From Miscanthus floridulus (lineage: Eukaryota > Streptophyta > Magnoliopsida > Poales > Poaceae): a DNA stretch of 64,000 bases. The stretch is from NCBI RefSeq assembly GCF_019320115.1, contig NC_089598.1:25840657-25904656 (forward strand). Direction: 5' to 3'. This document shows, one piece after another, positions 9,080 through 20,149 of the stretch; position 1 is the first letter of the stretch; every line of letters begins with the position of its first letter. The notes beneath the pieces were generated by a model. The model was not told the DNA's origin. It made no database searches and saw only the letters and a list, made by a program, of their open reading frames with translations. A program made the translations under genes and the position numbers.

Positions 9080-12000
9080 TAGGTGCATCAACAATGAGGG
9101 CCTCATTATGATCAATTCATATGTAAGCAGGCTCGTCACCCTCTTGAAGGATAGGTAGGGGTACGTTCGCCCCGAATGGATGCATTTCTTGATAGCCCCT
9201 GTAGTCTTCTTCGTCCGTCACTCCATCAACACCGACAAATCTTCCTTTTCCCTTCTAGGACTACTTTTAGCCTTCCTTTTGTCTTGTTGTCCCTTGCATA
9301 GAAGACTTGCATAACATCTCTTGCAAGGACGAAGGGGTTGTCTCTGTATGCGGTCTTAGTGAGATCAACGGTAGTGAACCCTTCGCTGTCAGTGTTGATT
9401 TCCTTGAGCTGGACCCACTGGCAGCAAAAAAGAGCTACCTTCAATGGACCGTAGGCTAGCTCCCATATCTTCTCTATGAAACCATAGTATGTCACCTGCA
9501 CGTTGCCGTTTTCATCGAGAGCATCAAAACGAACACCACAGTTTTGTATGTGCTCTTTCCATCTTGCTTTTTTGTGTAAAATGTGAATCCATTGATCTCA
9601 TACCCTTGGTACTTAAGATATGTACTCAAAGGCCCCTTGGCTAAGGCATCCAGTTGATTACCCAACTTTATTCCAAGCAAGCAATGTCGCAACCAGCTGA
9701 CAAATTCCTCCTTATGTTTTTATCTAGTCAAGACTATGACCTACTCAGATACAGAGTTTGCAGCGATTGCCTGTGCTCGTCAATGTATGGCATCACACGC
9801 TTGGCTTGCTGGAGAATAGCGAACTATGTCTGTCTGAAATAAACAGGGTCGTCTACTGTAACAGATTTCTCTCCGATCATTTCTTTGCCATGTAGTCTTC
9901 CCTCATGATGAGATTCTGGAACTCTGACCCTTTTGATGTCCAGATAATATGTGCAGAACTCAATGGCCTCCTCAGTTGACCATCCTTCAACCATGCTCCC
10001 TTCTGGCCTAAATCTGTTCCTAACATATCTCCTGAAAACTTTCATCAATCTTTCGAAAGGGAACATCTGATGCAGGTACATTGGGCCAAGGGCTCTAATT
10101 TGGTCAAGAAGACGAATGAGCAGATGCAATAAGATATCAAAGTAAGTCGGTGGGAAATGCATCTCAAGCGTAACGAGAGTTTCAGCTATGTCCCGCTATA
10201 GCTGCTCTAGCGTGGACACATCAATGAACTTTTTTGAGATCATGTTGAAGAATAAGCAAAGCTTTATGATTGGAGCGCGGACCTTTGGGGGGAGGATACC
10301 ACGTAGGGCAACAAGGAGCAGCTGAGTCATAATGACATGACAGTCATGGGCCTTCATAGGGCCATAGTTGAACTTGAGTTCTCTCATGTTCACTAGCCTC
10401 TTCGGGTTCGCACAGTAGCCCATCGGGACTTTGAGTTCATTGAAGAAAGAAATAAGCGCACGCTTTTCTTCCTTCTTCAATGTCCATGACGCAACCGGAA
10501 GTTCAAACTGGCCATTCTCTAGCTCCATAGGATGCAGCTCCTTCATGATTCCCAAGTTTTGCATGTCTAGGCGTGTGGCTAGTGAATCCTTCGATGTCCC
10601 CTCGGTGTCCATCAAGGTGTTAAGAGTGTTAGCGCACACGTTTTTAGTGATGTGCATGGGATCAAGACAGTGGCGTACACTAAAAATGGCCAGTAAGGTA
10701 GTTTCTAGAAAACTAATTTTTTCTTCCAAACGCTCCCATCAGGCACTGCTACTGCATTGTCCCTCTTCCCAAGGACAACCTCCAGTTTATTGAGTTCTCG
10801 AAGTATCTCAGGCCCGTCTCGATATTTTGGAGCTAAGCGTTTCTCAATAGTACCGTTGAAATCTTTTTTGTTCCTACGGTAAGGGTGATCCTTAGGTAGG
10901 AACCTACGGTGTCCCATATAAACTATCTTTGAGTTATTTGATAGATTTACCGCATCGGTGTCGTCCAAGCACTCGACACATCCAGTATAGCCTTTTGTCT
11001 TCTCTCCGGACAACGAACCTCGACTTGGCAGGTCAGTGATTATAGTGATAAGTACTCCCTTGATCGTGACATGTTCCTTTTTGTACTCGTTCCAAACATC
11101 TGGCACACCCTTTTCAAACATCTCCACTAGTTCATTGATCACTGGTTTCATAAACAAATCGATGTTATTCCTAGGTTGTCTTGGCCCTTGGATCAGTAGT
11201 GGCATCTGGATGTACGACCACTTCATACAGACCCAAGGTGGAAAGGTTGTATATACAGAGCGTCACTGGCCAGATGCTATGATTGCTTCTAACCTGGTCA
11301 AAAGGATTCATCCTATCTATGCTCAAAGCAAACCAAAGGTGCCTTACCTCTCCACCGATGTCCTTATAGAACATAGTACTGATAGTCCTCCAGTTATGCC
11401 CATCGGTGGGGTGCCTCATCATTGTATCTTTCTTACGCTCTTCGTCATGCCAGCGCAACAGCTTGGCTGACTTTGCACATGCAAACAGTCTATGCACCCG
11501 AGGAGCTATAGGGAAATACCAAACGACCTTTATGGGACCTCCTCTGGTCTTGGTACCCTCATCTGACGACCCTTCCTTATACCGTGGAGCTTCACACTTG
11601 GGGAACTTGTCCAAGTCTTTGTGTTTTTCTCCATGGTACAATATGCAATCATTGGAACACATGTGGATTTTTTCAACCTTGAGGCCGATGGGGCAGATCA
11701 TTTGCTTGGCCAAGTATGTCTTTTTTGGCAACTCATTTTTTTCTAGGAGCATTTTCCTTATTATACCTAACAACTGATCGAAGCCGTTATCGCTCAATCC
11801 ATTTGTCGATTTGAACTCTAACAGCATGATGTTGGCTTCTAGTTTGCTCATTGGACAATTCCTATACAATGGTGTTTTGCCATCTTGTCTCATTTTCTCT
11901 AGCTTTCTTAGCTGTCTTTCACTAAGACATCTGGTCTCTACATTACGTAGCAGCTGAGAAATGCTATCGTTATCCTCGGTGTCGTCAGCTAGCATGTTCC

Positions 12001-12353
12001 TAAACACATTATTAACTGTGGCCATATGTTTTGTGTTGACACCAGGCTCCTCATCAGCATCATGGATGGCTACGTCAGGCATGTCCACATCATCATCGTT
12101 TTCCTTGCAGAACATTCACACCAACCTCGCCATGCATAGTCCATATCGTATAGTTTGGCATGAACCTCCTGGTAATCAAGTGCGATCGTATAGACTCAAT
12201 TTGATAAAAGTTCCTATGATTCTTGCATTCTTTGCATGGGCAGAAGACAGGGTTCGCATTCCCAGCATGGGCTTTGGCATCGGTGATAAACTGGCTGACG
12301 CCATGCATGTATCGCTTGTCCATTCGAGACATATGCATCCACTCTCGATCCAT
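9080..12353 (-). pseudogene. CACTA transposase (TNPD/Tnp2 type), multiply frameshifted
   Basis: The start chosen is the ATG at 12353, just after a good 3' splice site (TTTTGTGCAG). Domains in order: a transposase-associated domain at about 12120-12353 (motif FCPCKECKNH); the Transposase_21/Tnp2 core from about 12100 to 10200, with the Cys-rich CSNDCILYHGE and KFPKCEAPRYK motifs and later the DPMHITKNV motif; a DUF4218-like region at 9824-10600 (LPPKVRAPIIKLC, EAIEFCTYYL); and a DUF4216-like region at about 9080-9501 (YYGFIEKIWEL). The product would bind the element ends and cut and rejoin them. Breaks are visible at about 12110, 11230 and 10715 (frame changes), with a stop at 10196 and several stops between 9500 and 9820, so no functional transposase is made. 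Only the terminal array precedes it upstream. Domain names are from family knowledge; the breaks are seen directly. Confidence 0.85.
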
Positions 12354-12994
12354 CTCTGCACAAAAAATACTGAGACAGTAATTACAAAGAATTAATAAGA
12401 AATCAAGCTTCATGAACAACAATTGTAGCTTGAAAGTACCATTTTTGGAAAACATTATTGTACACTAATTATTGGAAAATTGAAATTGGTAGCCCTGGCC
12501 CTGTAAATTGAAAATCATAGTAAAAAACAATTATTGCACAATATTGAAGAACAACTATTCTACTCTACTTCTAAGAACTAATTATAACATCACATACTAA
12601 CAATGATGATCTTGACCACCATGGAATAATTAGCTAGGAATTTAAATGTGTTCATAGACACCAACCTTTTGGATGATGGATTCACCACAATTTGAGCCTT
12701 GCACAAATGTCCAATTGGAAAAGTGCTCTCTAGAATGGAGAAAGAACTAGAATGAGAATCAAGCAATGTAGCCATCAAAATAAAGCTAATTAAGCAACAA
12801 AATCAAAGGAGTGGATGTTTGTTACTAACCTTAAAACAAAAAGGTCAAGGCATTCTTCAAAATCCAAGCACTAGCTTCATGGTGAAGAGCAACCGCAACA
12901 TTGGAGGGAAGGGTCCAAACGCGCGCCTCTATTCTTGGGATGGAAGAGAGGAGGAAGGAGAGGATGGCTGGCTGCAGCCTTTTTGTTTTGTAGG

Positions 12995-13267
12995 CTTATC
13001 ACCATCGGTTCTTGTCTAGAACCGACAGTGATAGAGCCCAATCACTATCGGCTCTTGGCTTAAACCGGCAGTGATGAGTGGCTACCAAAACACTACCGGT
13101 TCAAGCCACAAACCGGTAGTGATGTGGTCCTTCACTGCCAGTTTTAGCCCAGCCCCAATCATTTTTTCATTTTCAAGCTCATAACCGGCATTGAAGGTAC
13201 ATCACTGCCGGTTCTCACAAATCTGGCAGTGATGATGCCGGTAGTGATGTGCAAATGTGGCGTAGTG
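12995..13267 (-). repeat. CACTA terminal inverted repeat and 5' subterminal repeat array
   Basis: The terminus is at 13267. At least six copies of a 10 to 12 bp motif (TCACTGTCGG, TCACTACCGG, ACCGGCAGTGATG and variants) occur in both orientations over 270 bp. In En/Spm elements such arrays bind the TNPA-like protein and contain the promoter. The first transposase exon lies further inside, consistent with this being the 5' end of the element. The three bases just outside (13268-13270, AGT) would be one copy of the 3-bp target duplication; its partner is not in the window. Confidence 0.85.
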
Positions 13268-15920
13268 AGTCCTCCACTCCTAATCGAGTGCCACTAGTGA
13301 CTGAAAGCTTTTTGGTAGTATTAAGGGGTGTTTTGATGGTTTACACAGCTGCATATTAACTCTCTTGAGGATATCAGAAGCATACCGTTCCTGAAGCAAT
13401 TCACGTTTCTTTCTTTGAACCTATATGCCAAGAAAATAGTGAAGGTTCTCGAGATCTTTGATTACAAAGTCCTTCTCTAAATCTCAAAGAAGAGCATCCA
13501 CTGCTTCCTGTGATGAACTGGCCACAATTATATCATTAACATATACAAGCATAAAGATGACATGATTTCCTTTCCGATAAAAGAATAATGATGTGTCAGC
13601 TTTGGAGGGAACAAAGCCTAGACTCTGAAGTTTACCACACAACCTAGAATACCAGGCGCATGGTGTTTGTTTTAAACCATACATGGATCTATCAAGTTTG
13701 CATAAGTGATGTGGTTTGGTCTTATCTTCATAACCTAACAGTTGTTTCATGTATACCTCTTCTTCAAAGAAACCATGCAAGAAAGCGTTCTGAACATCGA
13801 GTTGCCTCAAACACCAATCCTTAGACATAGCTAGAGAGAGCACAAGACGAATTGTGGCTACTTTCAGAACAGGACTAAAAGTATCCTCATAATCAATGCC
13901 ATATCGTTGTTTGAACCCCTTTGCTACTAGGCGTGCCTTATATCTGTCAATTTTCTCATCTGATCTTCTTTTGATTTTATATACCCACTTGCAATCTATC
14001 ACATTTTTACCTTTTTGAGGTGGAACTAGATGCCAAGTTTTATTCCTGATCAATGCATCAAATTCAACATCCATAGCACGCTTCCAATTATTATTGACTA
14101 AGGCATGTTGCAAATCAATAGGACCTTCAGTGGTGGCTGCTAACTAACCATATCGAATAGTTCCATTAGTGTAATTTTTTTTGCGTATACCTTATTGTAG
14201 ACGTGTGGTGGGTCGCTGGAGAGCCGGTGCTGTACGCGATGTAGAAGATCCGGTGGGTTGATCTATGGCTGGCGCAGAGGATCCAGCGAGCAAAGATCCG
14301 GTGGCTTGATCTATGGCTGGCGCAGAAGATCTGACGAGCAGCGGACCCTAGGGAGATTCTCCACCACCAGTTGAAATATCCTGTCCCCCGTCCATAGAGC
14401 CAGGCAAGGCGAGTTCGAGATAGGTGGCGCACACAGAGAGGATGCCGGTGGAGCTGACACGTTCGTCACGAGCGCAGGAGCTGGCGCCGCCAGATCCAAG
14501 ACCGATCCTGTCAGCTCCATAGTGGAAGGTGCAAGTGAATCAGCCTGGGGATCGTAGCCTGTTCCTGCCAAAACAGGAAATTGCTCGGGGAGCATGAAAT
14601 GACGCCCGTTTCCAGCCAGATTTAGTTCGTTTGACGCCAATTTTTTTTTTCATGTGTTGCACGCTTAGACATAGGGTTAGTATGCAGGGAATCATTATCA
14701 AAATGATCTAAAGAATTGTCGTCCCCAAAATCATGTGAATGATTTGTCAAAGTTGAAGGAAGGAGGAGAATTTTAGATCGTAATCGAGCACCGGCGTTTG
14801 GGTGGATTTCGGCGAAGGGGAAGACTTGTTCATCAAAGACCACGTCTCGAGAAATATAGACACGCCCTTCATTGACATCCAGACACTTGAACCCCTTGTG
14901 TATGTTACTGTATCCTAGGCATGCGTTTGGGTGGCAGTGATGAAAGCTTCATCCCAAAATTTTAAGGGCATAGAAGCATGGGCTAAAAGCGAGAGACCTA
15001 CTTCAATAGTATAACGATGTTTGCGTTCAGCGGAGCCATTTTGTTGATGTGCATAAGGGCATGGGACATGGTGTGAGATGCCAATGCGCTGAAAGAAGGC
15101 ATTCAACTTTTGATATTCCCCTCCCCAGTCAGTTTGCATAGCAAGAATTTTTCTATCAAATTGGCGTTCAACCATAGCTTGGAATTCATGATTTTTTTTT
15201 CAAAAACTTCAGATTTATGACGAAGCAAATAAATCCAAGTAAACTTGCTGAAATCAATAATGAAGCTAACGTAATAACTGTTTTTGCCAACAGAAGTGGG
15301 CGCAGGACCCCAAACATCAGAAAACACAAGTTCTAAGGGACTCAATGAGATACTCGTGGATCTAGGATAGGGTAGCTGATGACTTTTGCCCTTTTGGCAA
15401 GCATCGCAGACAGTTTCTTTATTCAAATCAGCAATAAAGGGAATACTATTTTTGCTAAGGACTTGCTGCACGACTGCAAAAGAAGGGTGGCCGAGACGAC
15501 TATGCCACCTGGACAAAGGAGACTTGACAGCACCAAACACCCCTTTATTCGATGAAGGCCTAGACTTCAATGGGTATAGGCCGCCTTCACATTCCCCTCT
15601 AAGGATGGTTTTCTTAGTCACCTGGTCCTTAATCAAAAAATAGTTGGGATAATATTCAATAAAAGCATGGTTATCAGATGTAAGAGGATGAACAGATGCA
15701 AGGCTTTTGTTAGCTTCAGGAACATAAAGAACATTGTTTAGGACTAGATTTTGATTTGGGGTACAAACAAAACTTCGACCAATTTGATTGATTCTCATAC
15801 CTGCACCATTACAGCATGAACCCTGTCGTTTCCATTGTACTTGTCCCTCAGGGTGAGCTTCTCCAGCTCTCCCATGATGTGGTTGGTAGCACCAGTGTCG
15901 GTGTACCAGTTGGTGTTGAT
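13268..15920 (-). pseudogene. Copia pol remnant: protease, integrase, reverse transcriptase
   Basis: Protease: WYTDTGATNHIMGELEKL at about 15880-15910 keeps the DTG triad. The integrase zinc-binding part, HSRLGHPSF ... CDACQKGKSHQLPYPRS, is at about 15370-15510. The integrase core runs over 14915-15360 with LVFSDVWGP, QTDWGGEYQKL and HQQNGSAERKHRY, so the D, D and E positions are recognisable. A linker of low conservation occupies 14140-14900. Reverse transcriptase (13484-14113) has [30 protein letters not shown] and [11 protein letters not shown], but the catalytic YVDD box reads YVND. Frameshifts occur near 15190 and 14150. The frame is readable with stops to 13268, where it is cut by the CACTA terminus. 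Confidence 0.85.
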
Positions 15921-15949
15921 CCCATATGACGCAGAGGAGGCAGATCGGG

Positions 15950-16797
15950 ATTGCTCTGGTGGGCCGATGAAGGAAGCGTCAAAATGCTTGAAGCAGCAGA
16001 GTTCGGTGTGGCCCTCCTTACTGCAGAGCTGGCAGATGGTCCGTCATTGTAGTTCTGCCGAGGGCGCCTTCTGTTGTTGTTGTTGCCACGGTTGCGGCCG
16101 CGCCTACATCCTCGGCCACCACCGCCGTGGTTGAAACCTCCACGGACTCCATGTGTAGCCATTTTAGCAGATGAACTGGATCCACCATGTAGGAGATCCA
16201 TCCGATATTCCTAGCTCACTAGCTAGGTGTAGAGCTTGCCCAAAGATAGCGGCTCCAAGCGCGCCACGACAACCGAGACAATCGGATTAAAATCCATATC
16301 AAGTCCTGCTAGTACATAGGAGATGATCTCTTCATCTTCAAGATGTTTGCCAGTGGCCGCCATGTCGTCAGCAAGAGATTTCATCTTGTTGAAGTACTCG
16401 GTAGATGAGCCCTTCGACGTTGTGGCTAATGCCATGCATGTGTTGATGATACGGCCCCGAGACTGGGAAGCTGTCATCTCTAAGATCACTTTCTAGATCT
16501 CGGCCGATGTGGCACAATTGAAGACTTGCACCTGGATCTCCTTGGAGATACTTAGGGTTGGGGATGAGCTCAGTCGACTTGTCAACCACCTCGGGGATCT
16601 GCTTCGCTGGCATCACAATGTCAGGCTTGAGATAGTGCACTATCTGCGCACCGCGAAGAGCAGACAACACCTGGGCGCTCCATAGGGAAAATTCCCTTTG
16701 CTTAGCTTCTCGGTGATGGGACAACTGATTAGAGAGAACGATTGTTGAAGCATGGAAAAGGAAGCCATCGAGAATATTGTGGACTAACCTAGCTCTG
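15950..16797 (-). pseudogene. Copia gag remnant (UBN2-type capsid plus zinc knuckle)
   Basis: The capsid region is split over two frames (16368-16805 and 16223-16489) with motifs SLWSAQVLSALRGAQIVHYL, STEYFNKMKSLADDMAATGK and IISYVLAGLDMDFNPIVSVV, all characteristic of Copia gag (UBN2/Retrotran_gag_2). A Gly/Arg/Asn-rich stretch follows (about 16050-16170). Then comes a CCHC knuckle, CQLCSKEGHTELCC, at about 15985-16030. Gag would coat the RNA in virus-like particles. At least one frameshift near 16480 and stops at 16223-16202 and near 16050 break it. Confidence 0.8.
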
Positions 16798-16804
16798 ATT
16801 ACCA
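16792..16804 (-). promoter_or_regulatory. Primer binding site of the minus-strand Copia
   Basis: TGGTAATCAGAGC directly follows the LTR and matches the TGGTATCAGAGC complement of initiator tRNA-Met with one extra base. Confidence 0.7.
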
Positions 16805-17107
16805 TGTGAAAATGGTTGGAATGTGATGCAATCTCAGGCTCATGGCTTCATGTTAATATAGCCAGGACAAGCCCCTAGCGTGACGGTACAACTTGTACAA
16901 CAAGAAGAAGCTAACTACTTTGGTAACTCTAGATTACATCACAAGATTACATCAATCAGGAGATACCTATCCTATCTAACCGAAGCCATGATACTTGCCT
17001 TCACCCACAATCTAAGCCTGAGTGCACAACCAATCTTCAGGAGATATCAATCAACCATCAATCAACTAGATATTGCGGTCATGTGATCCTATTAGATATT
17101 CTTAACA
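16805..17107 (-). repeat. 5' LTR of the minus-strand Copia
   Basis: On the minus strand it starts TGTTAAGAATATC at 17107 and ends TTTTCACA at 16805, followed immediately by TGGTAATCAGAGC. TG...CA ends and the adjoining primer site define both borders. The second LTR is not in the window. Confidence 0.75.
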
Positions 17108-17188
17108 ACTTGAAGTTTGGACGCCTTGCTGCTCGGCTTGCTCGGGGTGGAGACAGCTCACTTCTGGCTCAGATAGCTCGCTGGCGAC
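17108..17188. other. Remnant of the element that received both Copia insertions
   Basis: 81 bp lie between the Copia LTR and the Sirevirus LTR. The wording GGCTCAGATAGCTCGCTGGC resembles the GGCTCGC-rich interior right of the Sirevirus (26375 onward and 32100-32220), so it is probably the continuation of that LARD-like element. The last five bases (17184-17188, GCGAC) are the left target-duplication copy of the Sirevirus. Confidence 0.5.
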
Positions 17189-17689
17189 TGAGAGCTCTAG
17201 TTTGGTTTTGGTGAATTGATGAAACCCTAAGTACTAACATAGTTTATCAAGTGATCATGAGATAGGTAGCACATTCCAAGTGATGAATCAAATGAAGACC
17301 ATGACATGATGATGGTGATGCCATGGTGATGATCAAGTGCTTGGACTTGAAAAGAAGAAAGAGAAAAACAAAAGGCTTAAGGCAAAGGTATAAATGGTAG
17401 GAGCCATTTTGTTTTGGTGATCGAGACACTTAGCGACTGTGATCACATTTAGGATCGATAGCCGTATTATTAAGAGGGGTGAAACTCATATCGGAATGCG
17501 GTTATCAAAGTGCCACTAGATGCTCCAACTCATTGCATATCCATTTAGGATCTAGTGGAGTGCTAACACCCTTGAAAATGTTTGTGAAAATATGCTAACA
17601 CATATGCACAAGGTGATACACTTTGTGGTTGGCACATTTGAGCAAGAGTGAAGAAGATAGAGTTGGAAAGGAGTTAGTCACGCTGGTCA

Positions 17690-18060
17690 CGAAGTGACCG
17701 GACACTGGTCTCCGTGGGACCGGTGCGTCCGGTCAATGATACAGCAAAGACGCTGGCGTCGGTCTTCGATCGAACGCTAATAGGGTGCGTCCGGTCCTGC
17801 TGATGTGGCAGCGCACAGAAGAGTCATAATGTGACCGGACGCTGGGTGAGTCCGGTCAAGCATGACCGGACACATCCGGTCATGAAAAGTCGTCTCTGGA
17901 TGCTTACTGGAAACGAGCGTCCGGTCACTTTGAGTTGCTGCGTCCGGTGATCACTTGACCATTGGGATTGAACACTTAGTATTTGAAGAGAGGGGACACG
18001 TGGCGTGCATCGTACACCCCAGCATTTGGTCAATCTGACTGGAGCATCCGGTCGCCCCAT
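17690..18060. repeat. Palindromic CCGGAC/GTCCGG array in the 5' LTR
   Basis: More than ten copies of GACCGGACG, CGTCCGGTC and close variants within 370 bp, in both orientations, ending about 45 bp before the promoter box. Conserved palindromic repeats of this kind in the LTR upstream of the start site are known in Sireviruses and are thought to act in cis regulation. Confidence 0.85.
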
Positions 18061-18105
18061 GTTTAGTGCAGTGAGGAGCCCAACGGCTCTATTCGTGAGG
18101 GCTCT

Positions 18106-18114
18106 CTATTTAAG
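18106..18114 (+). promoter_or_regulatory. Probable TATA box of the Sirevirus 5' LTR
   Basis: CTATTTAAG follows the palindromic array and the phrase GAGGGCTCT. The same box is at 25452-25460 in the 3' LTR. Confidence 0.55.
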
Positions 18115-19032
18115 TCCCATGGCCAGCTCAAGCTCACTCTCTTGGTTATTTGCATTGACATAGCAACCTTGTGAGCTTAGCCAAAGCCCTCCCACTCATT
18201 TCTATCATTGATTCATCATCTTTGTGAGATTGGGAGAGAATCCAAGTGCATTGCTTGAGTGTTTGCATCTAGAGGCACTTGCTGTTCGTGTTTCGCTGTG
18301 GCATTCACTTGTTACTCTTGGTGGTTGCCGCCACCTAGATGGCTTGGAGCAGCGAGGATCATCGAGCGGAGAGTGGTGATTGTCTCTGGCTCCGATCATG
18401 GTGATTGTGAGGGGTTCTTGACCTTTCCCCGACAGAGAGCCAAAAGGTACTCTAGTGAATTGCTCGTGGCTTGTGTGATCCTCATCTTGTGTTGGTTGTG
18501 CGGCACCCTATTGAAGATTTGGCAAGTGATGCCAATTAGCATATGAACCTCCAAGTGAGTGAATCACCAACGAGTAGTAGCTTACCGACAAGCAAAGTGA
18601 ACCTCAGGTAAAAAATCATTGTGTTCATCATTTGATTATGAGATGATTGGTCTTTATTTATATTGATTCTTGTGATTGATTGGTTCACTCCTTGAACACG
18701 GCGGTATAACTATCTTGCTCTCTCTCTCTCTCTTTATATTACCGCAAACTAGTTATCAAGCTCTTTAGTGTACCTAGCTCTGAGAGCTTGTTAGGTTTGG
18801 TTAGTGTGGCTCTTTAGTTAGTCCTTTGAGAGCACACTAACTTAGTGTAGTGCCATAGCTATTGTGTGGATAGAGACAATAGAAACTAAAATTGTGGTAG
18901 GTGGCTTGCATTTTTAGTAGGCTAGCGCAACACTTGCTTTTCCTCATAATTGTCTAACCGGTTTGTTAAGTGTTGTTGTAGAAATTTTTATTAGGCTATT
19001 CACCCCCCTCTAGCCATTAGGACCTTTCAAGT

Positions 19033-19044
19033 AGGTATCAGAGC
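19033..19044 (+). promoter_or_regulatory. Sirevirus primer binding site
   Basis: AGGTATCAGAGC, complementary to initiator tRNA-Met except for the first base, begins three bases after the LTR. Confidence 0.8.
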
Positions 19045-19088
19045 CGAGGTCATCAGTGATTTGAGGCTTAACAACATTCGGTGTAAAA

Positions 19089-20017
19089 ATGGCTCAAATC
19101 AACAACACCAAGAAGCCACCCCAATTTGATGGCACAAATTATCCGTATTGGAAATCAAAGATGACCACACATATCAAGTCAATCAATAGAAAAGTGTGGA
19201 AGGTAGTGGAAACCAAAATTGAGATTGGTGATCCGAAGAATCCCACCAGTGGCTGAAGAAGTGCTTCTCCAAAATAATGACATTACTCTAAGTGCCATTC
19301 ATGATACAATTGATGAGAGAACATTTGAGCAAATCAAGAATATTGAGATGGCACATGAGGCTTGGAAGAAGTTAGAAGAATCATTTGAGGGCACTCAAGC
19401 TATGAAGGGTGCAAAGGCATACATTCTCAAAGAGAAGTTTGCAAGCTTCAAGATGAAGGAGGATGAGAGTAGTGCCGAAGATGTTTCATAGGCTTCAAGT
19501 GCTTGTCAATGATCTCAAAGCACTTGGAGAAGAGGTGAAGGACAAGGACTTCTCCCACAAGTTCTTGAGATGTTTGCGTTCAAGATTTGGCACATTGGTC
19601 ACTATTCTAGTGAGGAGTGGTTTGGACACCATGACACCAAACCAAGTGTCATCTAGTAGTGATGGTTTCACTTGTGATACCGCACTAATGGTTGAGAATG
19701 AGAACCTCAAGAAGGAGGTCAATAAGCTCACTCACACCTTAGCCAAAGCCTATGGTGGTGAGGACCGCTTGCTTATGTGCTTGGGTAGCCAAAGAGCCTC
19801 TCTCTATAAAGAGGGATTAGGCTATACCCCCAAGAAAGGCAAGGCGGCCTTTGCTCCTCACAAGACTAGTTTTGTGAAGAACAATGGTCGGTTTTACACT
19901 AGTTGCAAGCAAGTTGGTCATAAAGAGCATGAATGCAAAAATAAGAGCAAAAATGCTAATGTATCCTCCATTAAGCTTGATTCTTTTTATATGCTTAAAA
20001 GGGTCCAAATGGTGTAA
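19089..20017 (+). pseudogene. Sirevirus gag, frameshifted
   Basis: The ATG at 19089 opens MAQINNTKKPPQFDGTNYPY, the usual N-terminus of these gag proteins. The frame stops at about 19255 and continues in another frame (19219-19491, NDITLSAIHDTIDERTFEQI, WKKLEESFEGT) and a third (19463-20017). A CCHC knuckle at about 19895-19940 reads YTSCKQVGHKEHEC, so its first Cys is Tyr. The C-terminal part has a coiled segment (ENENLKKEVNKLTHTLAKAY). Gag forms the particle shell. Two frameshifts and the lost Cys make it non-functional. Confidence 0.85.
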
Positions 20018-20149
20018 ATGCTAAGTTCATTGGTAAACCATGGATGGGCTCGAAGAAGAAAGCCATTTGGGTGCCAAAGAGCTTAGTGACTAACCTTCAA
20101 GGACCCAAGCAAGTTTGGGTACCTAAAAAGAATTGATCTTCTTTTGTAG

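Larger units (their letters stand above)
1..13267 (-). mobile_element. CACTA (En/Spm) DNA transposon, right end in window, left end outside
   Basis: The right boundary is clear. Read on the minus strand the element begins CACTACGCCACATTTG at 13267, followed at once by palindromic subterminal repeats (TCACTGCCGG / CCGGCAGTGATG) and then a TNPD-type transposase and a TNPA/ORF2-type gene in the order usual for grass CACTA elements, all on the minus strand. Outside the terminus lies Copia coding sequence, interrupted in the middle of the reverse transcriptase to RNase H region. The remaining Copia part is not found anywhere to the left, so I infer that the CACTA spans the whole left side and ends beyond base 1. 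Internal blocks of subterminal-like repeats at 4394-4993, 7455-7515 and 8319-8530 suggest a nested CACTA relative or internal promoter arrays; the two readings cannot be separated here. All genes are broken. Confidence 0.75.
13268..17107 (-). mobile_element. Copia LTR retrotransposon, 5' part only, interrupted by the CACTA
   Basis: Read on the minus strand: a 303-bp 5' LTR (17107 to 16805), a Met-initiator-type primer binding site, gag, protease, integrase and reverse transcriptase in Copia order. The element stops at 13268 exactly where the CACTA terminus begins, in coding sequence just after the RT (readable frame TTKKLSVTSGTRLG). RNase H and the 3' LTR are missing from the window. Five bases right of the LTR (ACTTG) would be one target-duplication copy. 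The lineage is probably Ale/Retrofit-like, judged by the gag and protease wording (WYTDTGATNH); this is not certain. Confidence 0.85.
17189..19029 (+). repeat. Sirevirus 5' LTR (1,841 bp)
   Basis: It begins TGAGAGCTCTAGTTTGG and ends AGGACCTTTCA next to the primer site. It aligns along its whole length with the 3' LTR, with frequent point differences and small indels, so the insertion is not recent. It contains the palindromic array, a TATTTAAG promoter box, a CT microsatellite (about 18719-18732) and the TATA-to-gag leader. Confidence 0.9.

Noticed and set aside
8319..13267. A complete 4.9-kb CACTA from 8319 to 13267
   Set aside because: The CACTATTGG terminus is poor, flanking triplets differ (GAG and AGT), and the interrupted Copia does not resume left of 8319.
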